Part shown: positions 9,001 through 16,438 of the stretch, one piece after another
Numbering within the stretch: position 1 is the first letter of the stretch
Layout of the letters: each line of letters starts with the position of its first letter
DNA from: Acidimicrobiaceae bacterium
GTDB taxonomy: Bacteria; Actinomycetota; Acidimicrobiia; Acidimicrobiales; Poriferisodalaceae
DNA: 33,419 bases
Reading direction: 5' to 3'
Assembly (NCBI GenBank): GCA_026713105.1
Contig: JAPOPC010000066.1
Coordinates: 1-33,419, forward strand
The notes under the pieces: generated by a model
Told to the model about the DNA's origin: nothing
Database searches by the model: none
The model's input: the letters and a program-made list of their open reading frames with translations, nothing else
Program-made: the position numbers and the translations under genes

Positions 9001-9739
9001 GTCGGGGCCGTTGAGCGCACTGTCACGGCGCTTGGCGTCGCGCATCGACGAGATGGTGGACGGGCTGGCCAGCGGGGGATCAACGGGAGACCTCGACGGG
9101 CTCCGCGCGGGACTGCGCCGGTACGTGAGGGAGCTGTGCGCCTACCAGTCAGACCGGCTGGCAGCGCAGTTCCTCGAGGCGGTCGAACGCGTGGCTCATG
9201 CGGACCAAGCCGCCGGAGACGGGTCCGTGCGGTTGACCGCGACCGCCGCAGCCGGGCACTTCAAGCTCATGGCCTACAAAGATGAGTACGAGGTCGCCCG
9301 ACTCATGTGCGATACCGAAGCGAATACAGCGGCCACCGACGTGGCGGCATCCGTGCGCGGCACGGTGTCATGGAATCTGCACCCGCCGTTGCTGCGTGCG
9401 CTGGGGCGTACCGGCAAGATCCGGTTCTCGACATCGTGGCGACCCCTCTTCGCACTGCTGGCGCGTGGCAAGCGCCTGCGAGGTCGCTGGTGCGATCCGT
9501 TCGGCCACACCGAAATCCGCCGGACTGAGCGGTCGCTGCCAGGCGAGTACAGGGAGGCTCTCGAAGCGGCGCTCGAGGCGCTCGAGCGGGACGCGGGTGC
9601 GGCCCGGTATGAGCAGGCGGTCGCCGTCGCCAGGCTCGCTGAGCTGGTGCGCGGCTACGAAGACGTCAAGATGGCCACGGTGGCGACGTTTCGCGCCGAA
9701 CTCGATGAGCACGTTGGCGAGCTGGCGCCAAGTGGCTGA
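6086..9739 (+). CDS. Indolepyruvate ferredoxin oxidoreductase, fused alpha-gamma type
   Basis: The protein is 1217 aa and matches the single-chain aerobic-type enzyme that oxidatively decarboxylates aryl-pyruvates to the acyl-CoA, using thiamine diphosphate and Fe-S clusters. The N-terminal domain has SGYPGSPLGGYD (about 51-62). The TPP-binding domain begins near CSGCPHNRS (431-439) and includes GAGIGCHTMALF, MGQEGTQWIG and a Mg/TPP-type GDGTYFHSG. A ferredoxin-like part has Cys 636, 639, 642, 647 and Cys 669, 675, 680. The gamma-type domain begins with GIGGTGVVTVNQVLG near 750. A long helical C-terminal domain follows. ATG 6086 is chosen for GGGAG upstream and overlap with the 14-codon ORF. 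The substrate (indole- or phenyl-pyruvate) is family inference. It stands alone as a transcription unit. Confidence 0.92.
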   Translation: MSLAETYRLSGRYTDDSGTTFMTGLQALARLPIEQLRADRRAGLRTAAFVSGYPGSPLGGYDAAVEAARSATDLPIVHSPAVNEEQAATAVMGSQLATSRPDATYDGVLGLWYAKAPGVDRATDALRHAVFAGADPYGGAVAIAGDDPAAKSSTIPSSSAGSMADLHIPVLYPGTPAEALDLGRHAIAMSRTTGLWTGLKIVADVADGAATVLLDPDRFDPVIPLVDGELYRHRPDGYLLTPHTVDIEREIVEVRYELAIAYAAANYLNDATVDPPDAWIAVVASGITYREVREALRRLGLGSDESIRDAGVRLVRMGMPIPFSAERARHFARGVTEIFVIEEKSPNIESLLKDALYNQSHHPRIVGKTDENDRSLLASFGALTADDFIEPLRRRLEIRIGDRLVPARPERLRIELPLALPPEQSRSPYFCSGCPHNRSTEVPDGAVVGAGIGCHTMALFMDPERVGDIVSVTCMGQEGTQWIGMSPFVETQHIFQNLGDGTYFHSGQLAIAGAVASGTNITYKLLWNRAVAMTGGQDPAGQLEVPEVAAGLLADGVAKVLITTDDPTAYRSRALPSGVEVWHRDRLIEAQEMLAGIDGVTVLIHDQQCAAEARRARKRGTQPTPAKRVVINERICEGCGDCGAKSNCLSVQPVDTFFGRKTRIDQTSCNLDYSCLDGDCPSFMTVSEPGPLRTAVREMLAPLRRTRTPAASDGSEDAVRPEPPDELPDPVPLVGPDEVSVRMCGIGGTGVVTVNQVLGTAAMFDGFEVRGLDQIGLSQKAGTVVGDLRLRRIGGPATARLGSGQADVIVAFDLLVAASAAGLDVADPNRTMVVGSTSPTPTGAMVADPGIDMPATQDLLDRVAAVTLEGSRHWADVASLVTALCGSAVSANVFVVGMAVQAGALPITPASVESAIELNGVAVAQNIVAFRWGRAMICDPAMVTAAAEQYTAAAADRGTTASAWADARSVGESGPLSALSRRLASRIDEMVDGLASGGSTGDLDGLRAGLRRYVRELCAYQSDRLAAQFLEAVERVAHADQAAGDGSVRLTATAAAGHFKLMAYKDEYEVARLMCDTEANTAATDVAASVRGTVSWNLHPPLLRALGRTGKIRFSTSWRPLFALLARGKRLRGRWCDPFGHTEIRRTERSLPGEYREALEAALEALERDAGAARYEQAVAVARLAELVRGYEDVKMATVATFRAELDEHVGELAPSG

Positions 9740-9810
9740 GTGACCTGACTGGGCGATCGCTGCCCGCAGAGTCTCAGCGAACCCACACGGGAGACGTTCA
9801 GAGCCATCGG

Positions 9811-9816
9811 TACCCT
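9811..9816 (+). promoter_or_regulatory. -10 box TACCCT for tyrA, leaderless start
   Basis: TACCCT ends 7 nt before GTG 9824. The surrounding bases (GGTACC-T-TCGG) strongly resemble those before scpA at 3495-3505. Confidence 0.5.
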
Positions 9817-9823
9817 TCGGTGC

Positions 9824-10942
9824 GTGGCCTCGAGTCCTGCCGAAACAACGCGGCTGCGGTCGCACGCCGACTCGCCGTCGAGGCGCGCCCAAGTCGTGGG
9901 CACGGGCCTGATCGGCGGATCTGTCGCAGCCGCATTGCGCAAGTCGGGATGGCACGTGACCGGGCGCGATGCCGTCGGCGACTACGCGCAGCGAGCACTC
10001 GAGCTCGGCTGCCTTGATGCCGTCGGCACGGATCCCGACGCGACGTTCTGCGTCGTGGCGGTGCCTGCCGCTCTGCTGGCCGATCAGGTTGCGGCTGCAC
10101 TCGCCGACACGGCAGCCGCGGGCGCCGTGGTGACCGATACGGGCAGCGTCAAGACGCCCGTCTCCCGAGCAATTGCCGACCCTCGCTACGTGCCGGGTCA
10201 TCCGATGGCCGGCTCGGAACAGGAAGGCATCGAGGGCGCGAATCCCGACATGTTCGCCGGCGCAGTGTGGGCGCTGACGCCGAACGAAACCACTGACGAC
10301 GATGCGCTGCGGTCCTGCCAGGCAGTGCTGGCCGGGTTCGGGTCCGATGTGGTGACGATGACGCCCGAACGCCATGACGCTCTCGTTGCGGTGGTCAGCC
10401 ATGTGCCGCACCTCGCTGCTGCGTCGCTGATGTGCCTGGCCGATGATCGAGCTCTCGATGACGCGCCGCTGCTGCGTCTGGCCGCCGGCGGCTTCCGGGA
10501 CATGACACGGATTGCGGCCGGCCATCCGGGCATCTGGCTGGACATCTGCGGAGAGAACCGCGACGCCATCGTGAGCGTGCTCGACGAGCTGGCTAAGCGC
10601 ATGGCGCGGATGCGAGACGTGGTGGCTGAGGCAGACCGCGACGGACTGCGCGCCGTGCTCACCCAGGCACGGCGTGCGCGCACCAACCTGCCGTCCCGCT
10701 ACGTGCGACCCCACGAGCTGCTCGAGGTGCGGGTGCCGATCCCAGACCGCAAAGGCCAGATTGCAGCCATCACCATGCTCGCCGCGGACTGCGACGTGAA
10801 CGTGGCCGATATCGAGGTGGCCCACTCGCCCGAGGGCGCCGAAGGCGTGCTGGTGCTGGTGGTGGCACGCACCGAGGCGCAGCGCTTCCTGGCGGCTCTG
10901 GCCGGGCAGGGTTATCACCCCACGACGCGCGATCTGGCATGA
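9824..10942 (+). CDS. tyrA: Prephenate dehydrogenase with ACT domain
   Basis: This enzyme makes 4-hydroxyphenylpyruvate from prephenate with NAD(P)+, in tyrosine synthesis. The 372-aa protein has a Rossmann motif VVGTGLIGGSV (24-34) and VVTDTGSVKTPV. It also has the family HPMAGSEQEGIEGA (about 125-138), with the catalytic-type His, and a helical dimer domain containing VVSHVPHLAAASL. From about residue 300 to the end is an ACT domain (VRVPIPDRKGQIAAITML), usually a sign of feedback control by tyrosine. The first about 20 residues are a non-conserved leader. GTG 9824 follows a -10 box by 7 nt. The stop overlaps the aroA-cmk start as ATGA, making an aromatic operon. Confidence 0.94.
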   Translation: MASSPAETTRLRSHADSPSRRAQVVGTGLIGGSVAAALRKSGWHVTGRDAVGDYAQRALELGCLDAVGTDPDATFCVVAVPAALLADQVAAALADTAAAGAVVTDTGSVKTPVSRAIADPRYVPGHPMAGSEQEGIEGANPDMFAGAVWALTPNETTDDDALRSCQAVLAGFGSDVVTMTPERHDALVAVVSHVPHLAAASLMCLADDRALDDAPLLRLAAGGFRDMTRIAAGHPGIWLDICGENRDAIVSVLDELAKRMARMRDVVAEADRDGLRAVLTQARRARTNLPSRYVRPHELLEVRVPIPDRKGQIAAITMLAADCDVNVADIEVAHSPEGAEGVLVLVVARTEAQRFLAALAGQGYHPTTRDLA

Positions 10943-13044
10943 GCGCCGGGCGAGTGATCGGGGTCATCGACCCTTTCACTAACGGCGCGTCGGGCACGGC
11001 GCTGTTGCCGGGTTCCAAGAGCATCACGAACCGGGCCGTGCTGTGTGCAGCCTTGGCCGAAGGGCGCAGCACGCTTGACGGCGTCCTGTTCGCAAACGAC
11101 ACCGAGGCGATGATCGAAGCGGTCACCGCCCTCGGAGCGGTAGTGCGGGTCAATCGCGGCAAGCGCCGGCTCGTCATCGACGGCATCGGCGGTCGGCGAT
11201 CCCGATCCCATGACGCCGCGCAGCGCGCCGCAGGCGAGCCGGTCGTGGTGCACGCACGGTCATCGGGCACGACGGCGCGGTTCATCCTGCCGGTCATGGC
11301 AGCCCTCGGCGGCCGGTGGCTGCTCGACGGCGACCCTCAATTGCGTGCACGCCCACTGGACGACCTGCTCGCGGCGCAGCGCTCGCTGGGCCTCAAGGTG
11401 CGCGAGCTCGGCGAGCATGGCTGTCTGCCGATCGAGGTGATCTCCGACGGTGCCGGCGATGCAGAGCTCCTGCGCCATGTGCGGATCCGAGCCGATACCT
11501 CCAGCCAGTTCGCGACCGGGCTGCTGCTTGCGGGACCGCTGCGCGGCGGCATCCACGTCGAGATCGACGCTGCGTTCGACACCGTGAGCCGGCCGTACAT
11601 CGACATGACGGTGGCGGTCATGGAGGCGTTCGGTGCCAATGTCTTGGTGCCCAGTGCTGATCGATTCGTCGTAACCGAAGGCGGTTATCGCTCGACCCTG
11701 TACCCGATTGAGCCGGACGCCTCGGCAGCGAGCTACGTCTGGGCAACAGCTGCCCTTTGCGGCGGCGAGGTGCGCGTGGAGGGGCTCGGCAACAACAGCA
11801 TTCAAGGTGACGTGCGCTTCGCCGAGGTCCTCGGCGAGATGGGCGCGGAGGTCACGCTCGGCGACGAGGCCATTACGGTCGGCGCACCGCCGAACGGGAC
11901 GCTGCGAGGAGGATCGTTCAATTTGCGTGATTTCTCCGACACGGCGCAAACGCTGGCGGCGTTGGCTGCATTCGCGGAGGGCACCACGCGCATCGGAGGC
12001 ATCGGCTTCATCCGTCGCAAGGAAACCGACCGCATCGCCAACACGGCGGCCGAGCTCGCCAAGCGCGGCATTGACGCCGTCGCCGAACCCGACGGCATCA
12101 CCATCCGCCCGAACCCCTTCGCGCTACGGGCGGGCCTGGTGGACTGTCATGGCGATCACCGCATGGCGATGGCGATGTCGCTCGTCGGTTTGCGGGTGGC
12201 CGGGATCGACATCGACGATCCAGATTGCGTCGCCAAGACGTTTCCCGATTTCTTCGATGCGCTCGAGTCGCTGCGCGCTGCGCCGGACTCGCTCCCGGGC
12301 CCGACCGAGCCCGCTGGCCCGGTCGTCGCCATCGACGGTCCTGCCGCGTCGGGCAAGTCCAGCGTGGCTCGTACCGTGGCGGCCGAGCTCGGCATGGACT
12401 ATCTCGACACGGGGGCGATGTACCGGGCGGTGGCGTGGGCAGCCCTGCAAGCGAGCGTCGATCTCGCCGACCAGGCAGCGGTGGCGAAGATCGCACGCAC
12501 GGCGGACATCGAGATCTCCAGCGTGAATGGCGCCCAGCGGGTCACCGTCGACGGTGACGATGCGACGGCCGCGATCCGCAGCGCAGAGGTGGATCGCAGC
12601 GTCAGCGTGGTGGCCGCCAACCCGCAGGTGCGGTGGGTGCTGACCCGACGTCAGCGTGATTGGGCGAACCGCGTGGGCGGGGGAGTGATGGAAGGCCGCG
12701 ACATCGGCAGCGTGGTGTTCCCCGACGCCGTCTTCAAGGTGTTCCTCACCGCGGCACCCGCGGAGCGGGCCCGCCGCCGATTGGTCCAGCAGGCCGTCTC
12801 CGCCGGCAACCCAGTTGGTGCACGGCCGGATGACGAAACGGTCGCCGCGCTGGCAGCGGAGCTGAGCGAGCGGGATCGGCTCGACTCGGGTCGGGCCGAC
12901 TCGCCATTGCGAGTGGCACCTGGAGCGGTCATTGTCGACACGAGCGAGCTGTCTCAGGATGAGGCCGTGGGGACCATCACCGCGTTGTACCGCTTCGCAA
13001 CCGAGCCACAGGGCCCCATGATTGCGGGCCTGGAAGAGCGCTGA
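10939..13044 (+). CDS. aroA-cmk: Fused EPSP synthase / cytidylate kinase
   Basis: One 701-aa frame carries two complete enzymes. Residues about 1-445 are 5-enolpyruvylshikimate-3-phosphate synthase: LLPGSKSITNRAVL (27-40), SSGTTARFILP (about 111-121), RRKETDRIANTA (about 356-367) and DHRMAMAMSLVG (406-417). A short Pro-rich linker follows (about 450-460). Residues about 462-690 are CMP/dCMP kinase: P-loop GPAASGKSS (467-475), LDTGAMYRAVAW, EGRDIGSVVFPDA and AERARRR. The products serve chorismate and pyrimidine nucleotide synthesis, so the link is genomic rather than metabolic; aroA and cmk are neighbours in many bacteria. The frame crosses the junction without a stop. The start overlaps tyrA by 4 bp and the stop overlaps plsC by 1 bp. 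Confidence 0.95.
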   Translation: MSAGRVIGVIDPFTNGASGTALLPGSKSITNRAVLCAALAEGRSTLDGVLFANDTEAMIEAVTALGAVVRVNRGKRRLVIDGIGGRRSRSHDAAQRAAGEPVVVHARSSGTTARFILPVMAALGGRWLLDGDPQLRARPLDDLLAAQRSLGLKVRELGEHGCLPIEVISDGAGDAELLRHVRIRADTSSQFATGLLLAGPLRGGIHVEIDAAFDTVSRPYIDMTVAVMEAFGANVLVPSADRFVVTEGGYRSTLYPIEPDASAASYVWATAALCGGEVRVEGLGNNSIQGDVRFAEVLGEMGAEVTLGDEAITVGAPPNGTLRGGSFNLRDFSDTAQTLAALAAFAEGTTRIGGIGFIRRKETDRIANTAAELAKRGIDAVAEPDGITIRPNPFALRAGLVDCHGDHRMAMAMSLVGLRVAGIDIDDPDCVAKTFPDFFDALESLRAAPDSLPGPTEPAGPVVAIDGPAASGKSSVARTVAAELGMDYLDTGAMYRAVAWAALQASVDLADQAAVAKIARTADIEISSVNGAQRVTVDGDDATAAIRSAEVDRSVSVVAANPQVRWVLTRRQRDWANRVGGGVMEGRDIGSVVFPDAVFKVFLTAAPAERARRRLVQQAVSAGNPVGARPDDETVAALAAELSERDRLDSGRADSPLRVAPGAVIVDTSELSQDEAVGTITALYRFATEPQGPMIAGLEER

Positions 13045-13739
13045 TGAGCGGAACCGACCGACCCGAGACCGATCTGCGCGACGGACCGCTCAACATGGCC
13101 GTCTACAAGATCATGAAGTACGCCATCTGGGGCGTTTTCCGGGCGTGGAACCGCATCACCGTCGACGGGCTGGAGAACCTGCCCAAGGGTTCGTGCGTGT
13201 GGGTGCCCAACCATCGCAGCTACATCGACACGCCGATCCACGCCGCGATCCCGCACCGGATGCGGGTGATGGGCAAGGACTCGATGTGGAAGTACCGCTT
13301 CGCGGGATGGCTGTTCACGACCATCGGCTGTTTCCCGGTGAACCGCGACGCGCCCGATCGCGCAGCGCTGCGGACCGCGCTCGATGCACTGCGCCACGGC
13401 GACGACCCGGTCGTGATGTTCGGCGAGGGCGAGCGCAAGGACGGCCCGCGCGTGCTGCCGCTCATGGACGGACCGGTGTACCTGGCAGCGCGGGCACAGG
13501 TGCCGATCGTGCCCGTCGGCATCGGCGGCACGGCCGCGGCGATGCCGCGCGGCGCCAAGTTCATGTACCCGCGGCGCATCAAGTTCATCATCGGCGAACC
13601 GATGGACCCGCCGCCGCCGGGGCCCAGTGGCCGGGTGTCGCGCCGGGCAGTGAGCGAACTCACCGAGGAGCTGCGCGAGCGCATCCAGGAGCTGTACGAC
13701 CAGGCTCAGGCCGACGTCGGCACACCCAACGTGCGCTGA
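13044..13739 (+). CDS. plsC: 1-acyl-sn-glycerol-3-phosphate acyltransferase (PlsC family)
   Basis: The protein would acylate lysophosphatidate at the membrane face in phospholipid synthesis. In 231 aa it has the acyltransferase HX4D motif HRSYID (57-62), FPVNRD in motif II position, and a motif III variant FGEGERKDG (about 126-134; the usual form is EGTRS). It also has motif IV VPIVPVGIGG (about 153-162). There is no clear transmembrane helix; residues 15-35 are only moderately hydrophobic. ATG 13044 shares its A with the aroA-cmk TGA (TGATG), so the two are coupled. PlsC-like genes often follow cmk in actinobacteria. Exact acyl acceptor is inferred. Confidence 0.88.
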   Translation: MSGTDRPETDLRDGPLNMAVYKIMKYAIWGVFRAWNRITVDGLENLPKGSCVWVPNHRSYIDTPIHAAIPHRMRVMGKDSMWKYRFAGWLFTTIGCFPVNRDAPDRAALRTALDALRHGDDPVVMFGEGERKDGPRVLPLMDGPVYLAARAQVPIVPVGIGGTAAAMPRGAKFMYPRRIKFIIGEPMDPPPPGPSGRVSRRAVSELTEELRERIQELYDQAQADVGTPNVR

Positions 13740-13754
13740 GCGATCTGCGTCGGC

Positions 13755-14804
13755 TCAGTACGCCGTAGCGGCGAGCGCGGCGAGGACGTCGCTCGCGGCT
13801 GTCGTGCGGTCGGCGGCGCTCACGCGCGCCGCGGGCGCGACGGCGAGGGTGGCATGCACGGCAGCCTCCATGGCGCCGAGCAGGTCGCGCAACTCCCGCG
13901 GCGGGGGGAAGTACTCGTCCTCATCGGTGATGGTCACTTCGGTGGTGCCGTCGTGGGGAGCTAGCTTCGCGATGACCGCCTCGACGAGTTCCTCCGGCGC
14001 GGACGCCCCAGCGGTGACGCCCACGGTGCCGAACAGATTGTCGGGCAGCTCGGAGGCGGCGTTCACGCGCAGGACTTGTTCGCAGCCCGATTCCGCGGCC
14101 ACCTTGGCGAGTGCCATCGTGTTCGAAGAATTGGCCGAGCCGATCACGACGACGGCGTCGCAGCGGGCGGCAATCTCTGCGAGCGCGCTCTGGCGGTTGG
14201 TGGTGGCAAAACACAGGTCGGAGCGGCCAGGCATCCACACGTCGCCGAAGCGGTCCTTCGCAGCGTCGGCGACCTCGGACCAGTCGCGATGGCTCAGCGT
14301 GGTCTGGGCCAGCACGGCCACGGGCACATCGACGTCGTCGAGCGCATCCACATCGGCAGGTTCGGACACCAGCGAGATCGACTCTGGTGCCACCGCCATC
14401 GTGCCAACCGCTTCGTCATGACCCTCGTGGCCGACATAGACCACCCGAAAGCCCTTGCCGGCGCGCACCCGCACCTCGTGGTGCACCTTGGTGACCAGCG
14501 GGCACACCGCATCGACCACGTAGCCTCCCCGCTGGCGAGCCTGCGACACCACCTCGGGTGCCGAACCGTGCGCTGACAGCATGAGCGGCCGCCCTGCCGG
14601 CACCTGCGCGACGTCGTCGACGAACACCACACCGAGCCGCTCGAACCGGTCGACCACGAGGCGGTTGTGGACGATCTCGTGGTAGCAGTACACCGGCGGC
14701 GGGAACGAGCGGACGAGCCAGGCGAGCGCCTTGATGGCCATTTCCACGCCGGCACAGAAGCCCCGTGGCGCAGCTAGCAGCACCCGGTCCACAGCCACCC
14801 GCAC
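13755..14804 (-). CDS. ispH: 4-hydroxy-3-methylbut-2-enyl diphosphate reductase
   Basis: IspH performs the last step of the MEP pathway, reducing HMBPP to IPP and DMAPP with a [4Fe-4S] cluster. The 349-aa protein has all three cluster cysteines in context: APRGFCAGV (Cys17), DAVCPLVTKVHHEV, and SDLCFATTNRQSAL. It also has LSAHGSAPEV, the YVGHEGHDEAVGT histidine loop and GSANSSNT, all substrate-pocket motifs. GTG 14804 is chosen because conserved sequence begins a few residues later; a longer start at 14852 would overlap the divergent gene. About 30 C-terminal residues are Ala-rich and less conserved. It is convergent with plsC (15 nt apart). Confidence 0.95.
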   Translation of the reverse strand: MRVAVDRVLLAAPRGFCAGVEMAIKALAWLVRSFPPPVYCYHEIVHNRLVVDRFERLGVVFVDDVAQVPAGRPLMLSAHGSAPEVVSQARQRGGYVVDAVCPLVTKVHHEVRVRAGKGFRVVYVGHEGHDEAVGTMAVAPESISLVSEPADVDALDDVDVPVAVLAQTTLSHRDWSEVADAAKDRFGDVWMPGRSDLCFATTNRQSALAEIAARCDAVVVIGSANSSNTMALAKVAAESGCEQVLRVNAASELPDNLFGTVGVTAGASAPEELVEAVIAKLAPHDGTTEVTITDEDEYFPPPRELRDLLGAMEAAVHATLAVAPAARVSAADRTTAASDVLAALAATAY

Positions 14805-14833
14805 GACGCTACCGACGCGGCACGTCGGGTTCC

Positions 14834-14839
14834 TATCCT
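14834..14839 (+). promoter_or_regulatory. -10 box TATCCT for DUF512-der unit, leaderless start
   Basis: TATCCT ends 6 nt before GTG 14846, leaving no space for a ribosome site. The whole divergent region to ispH is only 41 bp. Confidence 0.5.
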
Positions 14840-14845
14840 GAGTGT

Positions 14846-16438
14846 GTGTCAAGGCCGGTTGTGGTGGCGGTGGAGCCCGGCTCGGCGGCCGAGATCGCCG
14901 GGCTGGCCCCCGGCGATGAGGTGATGTCGATCTCCGGCGTCGTGCCCACCGACGTCATCGCCTGGCAGCTGCTGGTGGACGAGGCCGATCCCACCCTCGC
15001 GGTGCTGCGCGGCGGGCACGAGATCACCGTCGATGTCGGCAAGGCCGCCGGGGTGCCGCTCGGCGCCGAGGTGCATGCGGCGATCTTCGACCGGGTGCAG
15101 ACCTGCGACAACCACTGCGAGTTCTGCTTCATCTACCAACTTCCACCCGGGCTGCGCCGCAGCCTCTACTTGAAGGACGACGATTACCGGCTGTCGTTCC
15201 TGTACGGGAACTTCACAACGCTCACTCGATTCACCGAGCTGGATCTCGAACGGGTGCTCGACGAGCGCCTGTCGCCGCTGTACGTGTCGATCCACGCCAC
15301 CGATCCCGTGGTGCGGGCTCGGATGCTGCGCAACCCGCGAGGCGCGACCAGCCTGCGCTGGCTCAGTGCTCTGCTCGACGGAGGCGTCGAGGTCCATGGC
15401 CAGGTGGTGGTGTGCCCAGGCGTCAACGACGGGGCCGTGCTGGCCGACACGCTGTTGGGCGTGCTGGATCGCTTTGGGTCACTGGAGACGCTGGCCGTGG
15501 TGCCGCTGGGCGTGAGCTCGCACCAGCGGGAGCCGGCGATGCGCCCGCACACCGCCGCCGAAGCTGCAGCGGTTGTCGACCTGTGCGAGGAGTGGCAGCA
15601 GCGTTTTTGCGATGTGCTGGGCAGGCGACTGGTGTACGCCGCCGACGAGTACTACCTGCTGGCGGGCCGCCCCTTCCCGCCCGCAGCCACCTATGGCGAC
15701 TTCCCGATGCACGAGGACGGCATCGGCATGGCGCGGGCGTTCGAGCAGGAATTCATGTCTGCGGGCACAGGCGGATGGAGCGATGCCGGCCGCGAGCCCC
15801 CTCCCGAGCCCGCCGCGACCCACCGGGCACCGGCCGCGGGGTTCTTCTCGTGGGTGGACGGGGCTCCCGCCGAGGGCTACCGGGCCGTTCGCGCTCCCGG
15901 GCACGGGGCGAATCGCAGCGGGGAGATCGACCCCGGCGGCCTGCCGATGTCGCTGCGCCCGACGCCGGTGACCCTGTCGTCGCGGTCACCGCAGCGGCGA
16001 GGCCGCGGCCACCAGGACCGCCCGATCGGCATCCTCACCGGCACCTACGGTGCTGCGGTGCTGGGTCCGCTGGTGGCTGCGTGGCGCAGCGAGACCGAAG
16101 CCGCCATCGCAGCTCCATCCCCCGACGTGCGGGTCATCGCCGTTCCCAACGACTTCTTCGGCGGCAACATCGGTGTCACGGGCCTGCTCGCTGGTGCCGA
16201 CATCGCAGCCAAGCTGGACTCCGAGCCGGCGGGTCACCGTTACCTCGTGGCCGATGTGAGCCTGTCGGGCGGGCGGTTCCTGGACGGCGTTGCGCCCGCG
16301 GACCTGCCGCACCCAGTCGAAATCGTCCCGACCAGCGGTGCGGCGCTGCGGCGGCTGCTCGACACCGCAGTCGTGCCCGACCATGGGCGCGCCGGCGCCG
16401 AGCCAGCCGCACCCACCGCAGCGGGAGCGCCGCGATGA
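14846..16438 (+). CDS. DUF512 family PDZ / radical-SAM-like Fe-S protein
   Basis: The 530-aa protein has the plan of the DUF512 family: an N-terminal PDZ-like domain (VEPGSAAEIAGLAPGDEVMSI, about 9-29), then a radical-SAM cysteine triplet C87, C91, C94 (CDNHCEFC) followed by FIYQLPPGLRRSLYLKDDDYRLSF. A DUF512 core follows with CPGVNDG and ADEYYLLAG. The C-terminal part has AVPNDFFGGNIGVTGLLAG. Between about residues 310 and 390 is a Pro/Gly/Arg-rich stretch that looks disordered and is, as far as I recall, not typical. The reaction is unknown. Its stop overlaps the der start (ATGA). DUF512 genes also precede der in Firmicutes, suggesting a ribosome- or GTPase-linked role. GTG 14846 follows a -10 box by 6 nt. 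Confidence 0.85.
   Translation: MSRPVVVAVEPGSAAEIAGLAPGDEVMSISGVVPTDVIAWQLLVDEADPTLAVLRGGHEITVDVGKAAGVPLGAEVHAAIFDRVQTCDNHCEFCFIYQLPPGLRRSLYLKDDDYRLSFLYGNFTTLTRFTELDLERVLDERLSPLYVSIHATDPVVRARMLRNPRGATSLRWLSALLDGGVEVHGQVVVCPGVNDGAVLADTLLGVLDRFGSLETLAVVPLGVSSHQREPAMRPHTAAEAAAVVDLCEEWQQRFCDVLGRRLVYAADEYYLLAGRPFPPAATYGDFPMHEDGIGMARAFEQEFMSAGTGGWSDAGREPPPEPAATHRAPAAGFFSWVDGAPAEGYRAVRAPGHGANRSGEIDPGGLPMSLRPTPVTLSSRSPQRRGRGHQDRPIGILTGTYGAAVLGPLVAAWRSETEAAIAAPSPDVRVIAVPNDFFGGNIGVTGLLAGADIAAKLDSEPAGHRYLVADVSLSGGRFLDGVAPADLPHPVEIVPTSGAALRRLLDTAVVPDHGRAGAEPAAPTAAGAPR

Noticed and set aside
9368..10918. A 516-codon open frame on the minus strand
   Set aside because: It is the antisense shadow of tyrA and the end of the oxidoreductase gene; the protein is His/Arg-rich with no family motifs.
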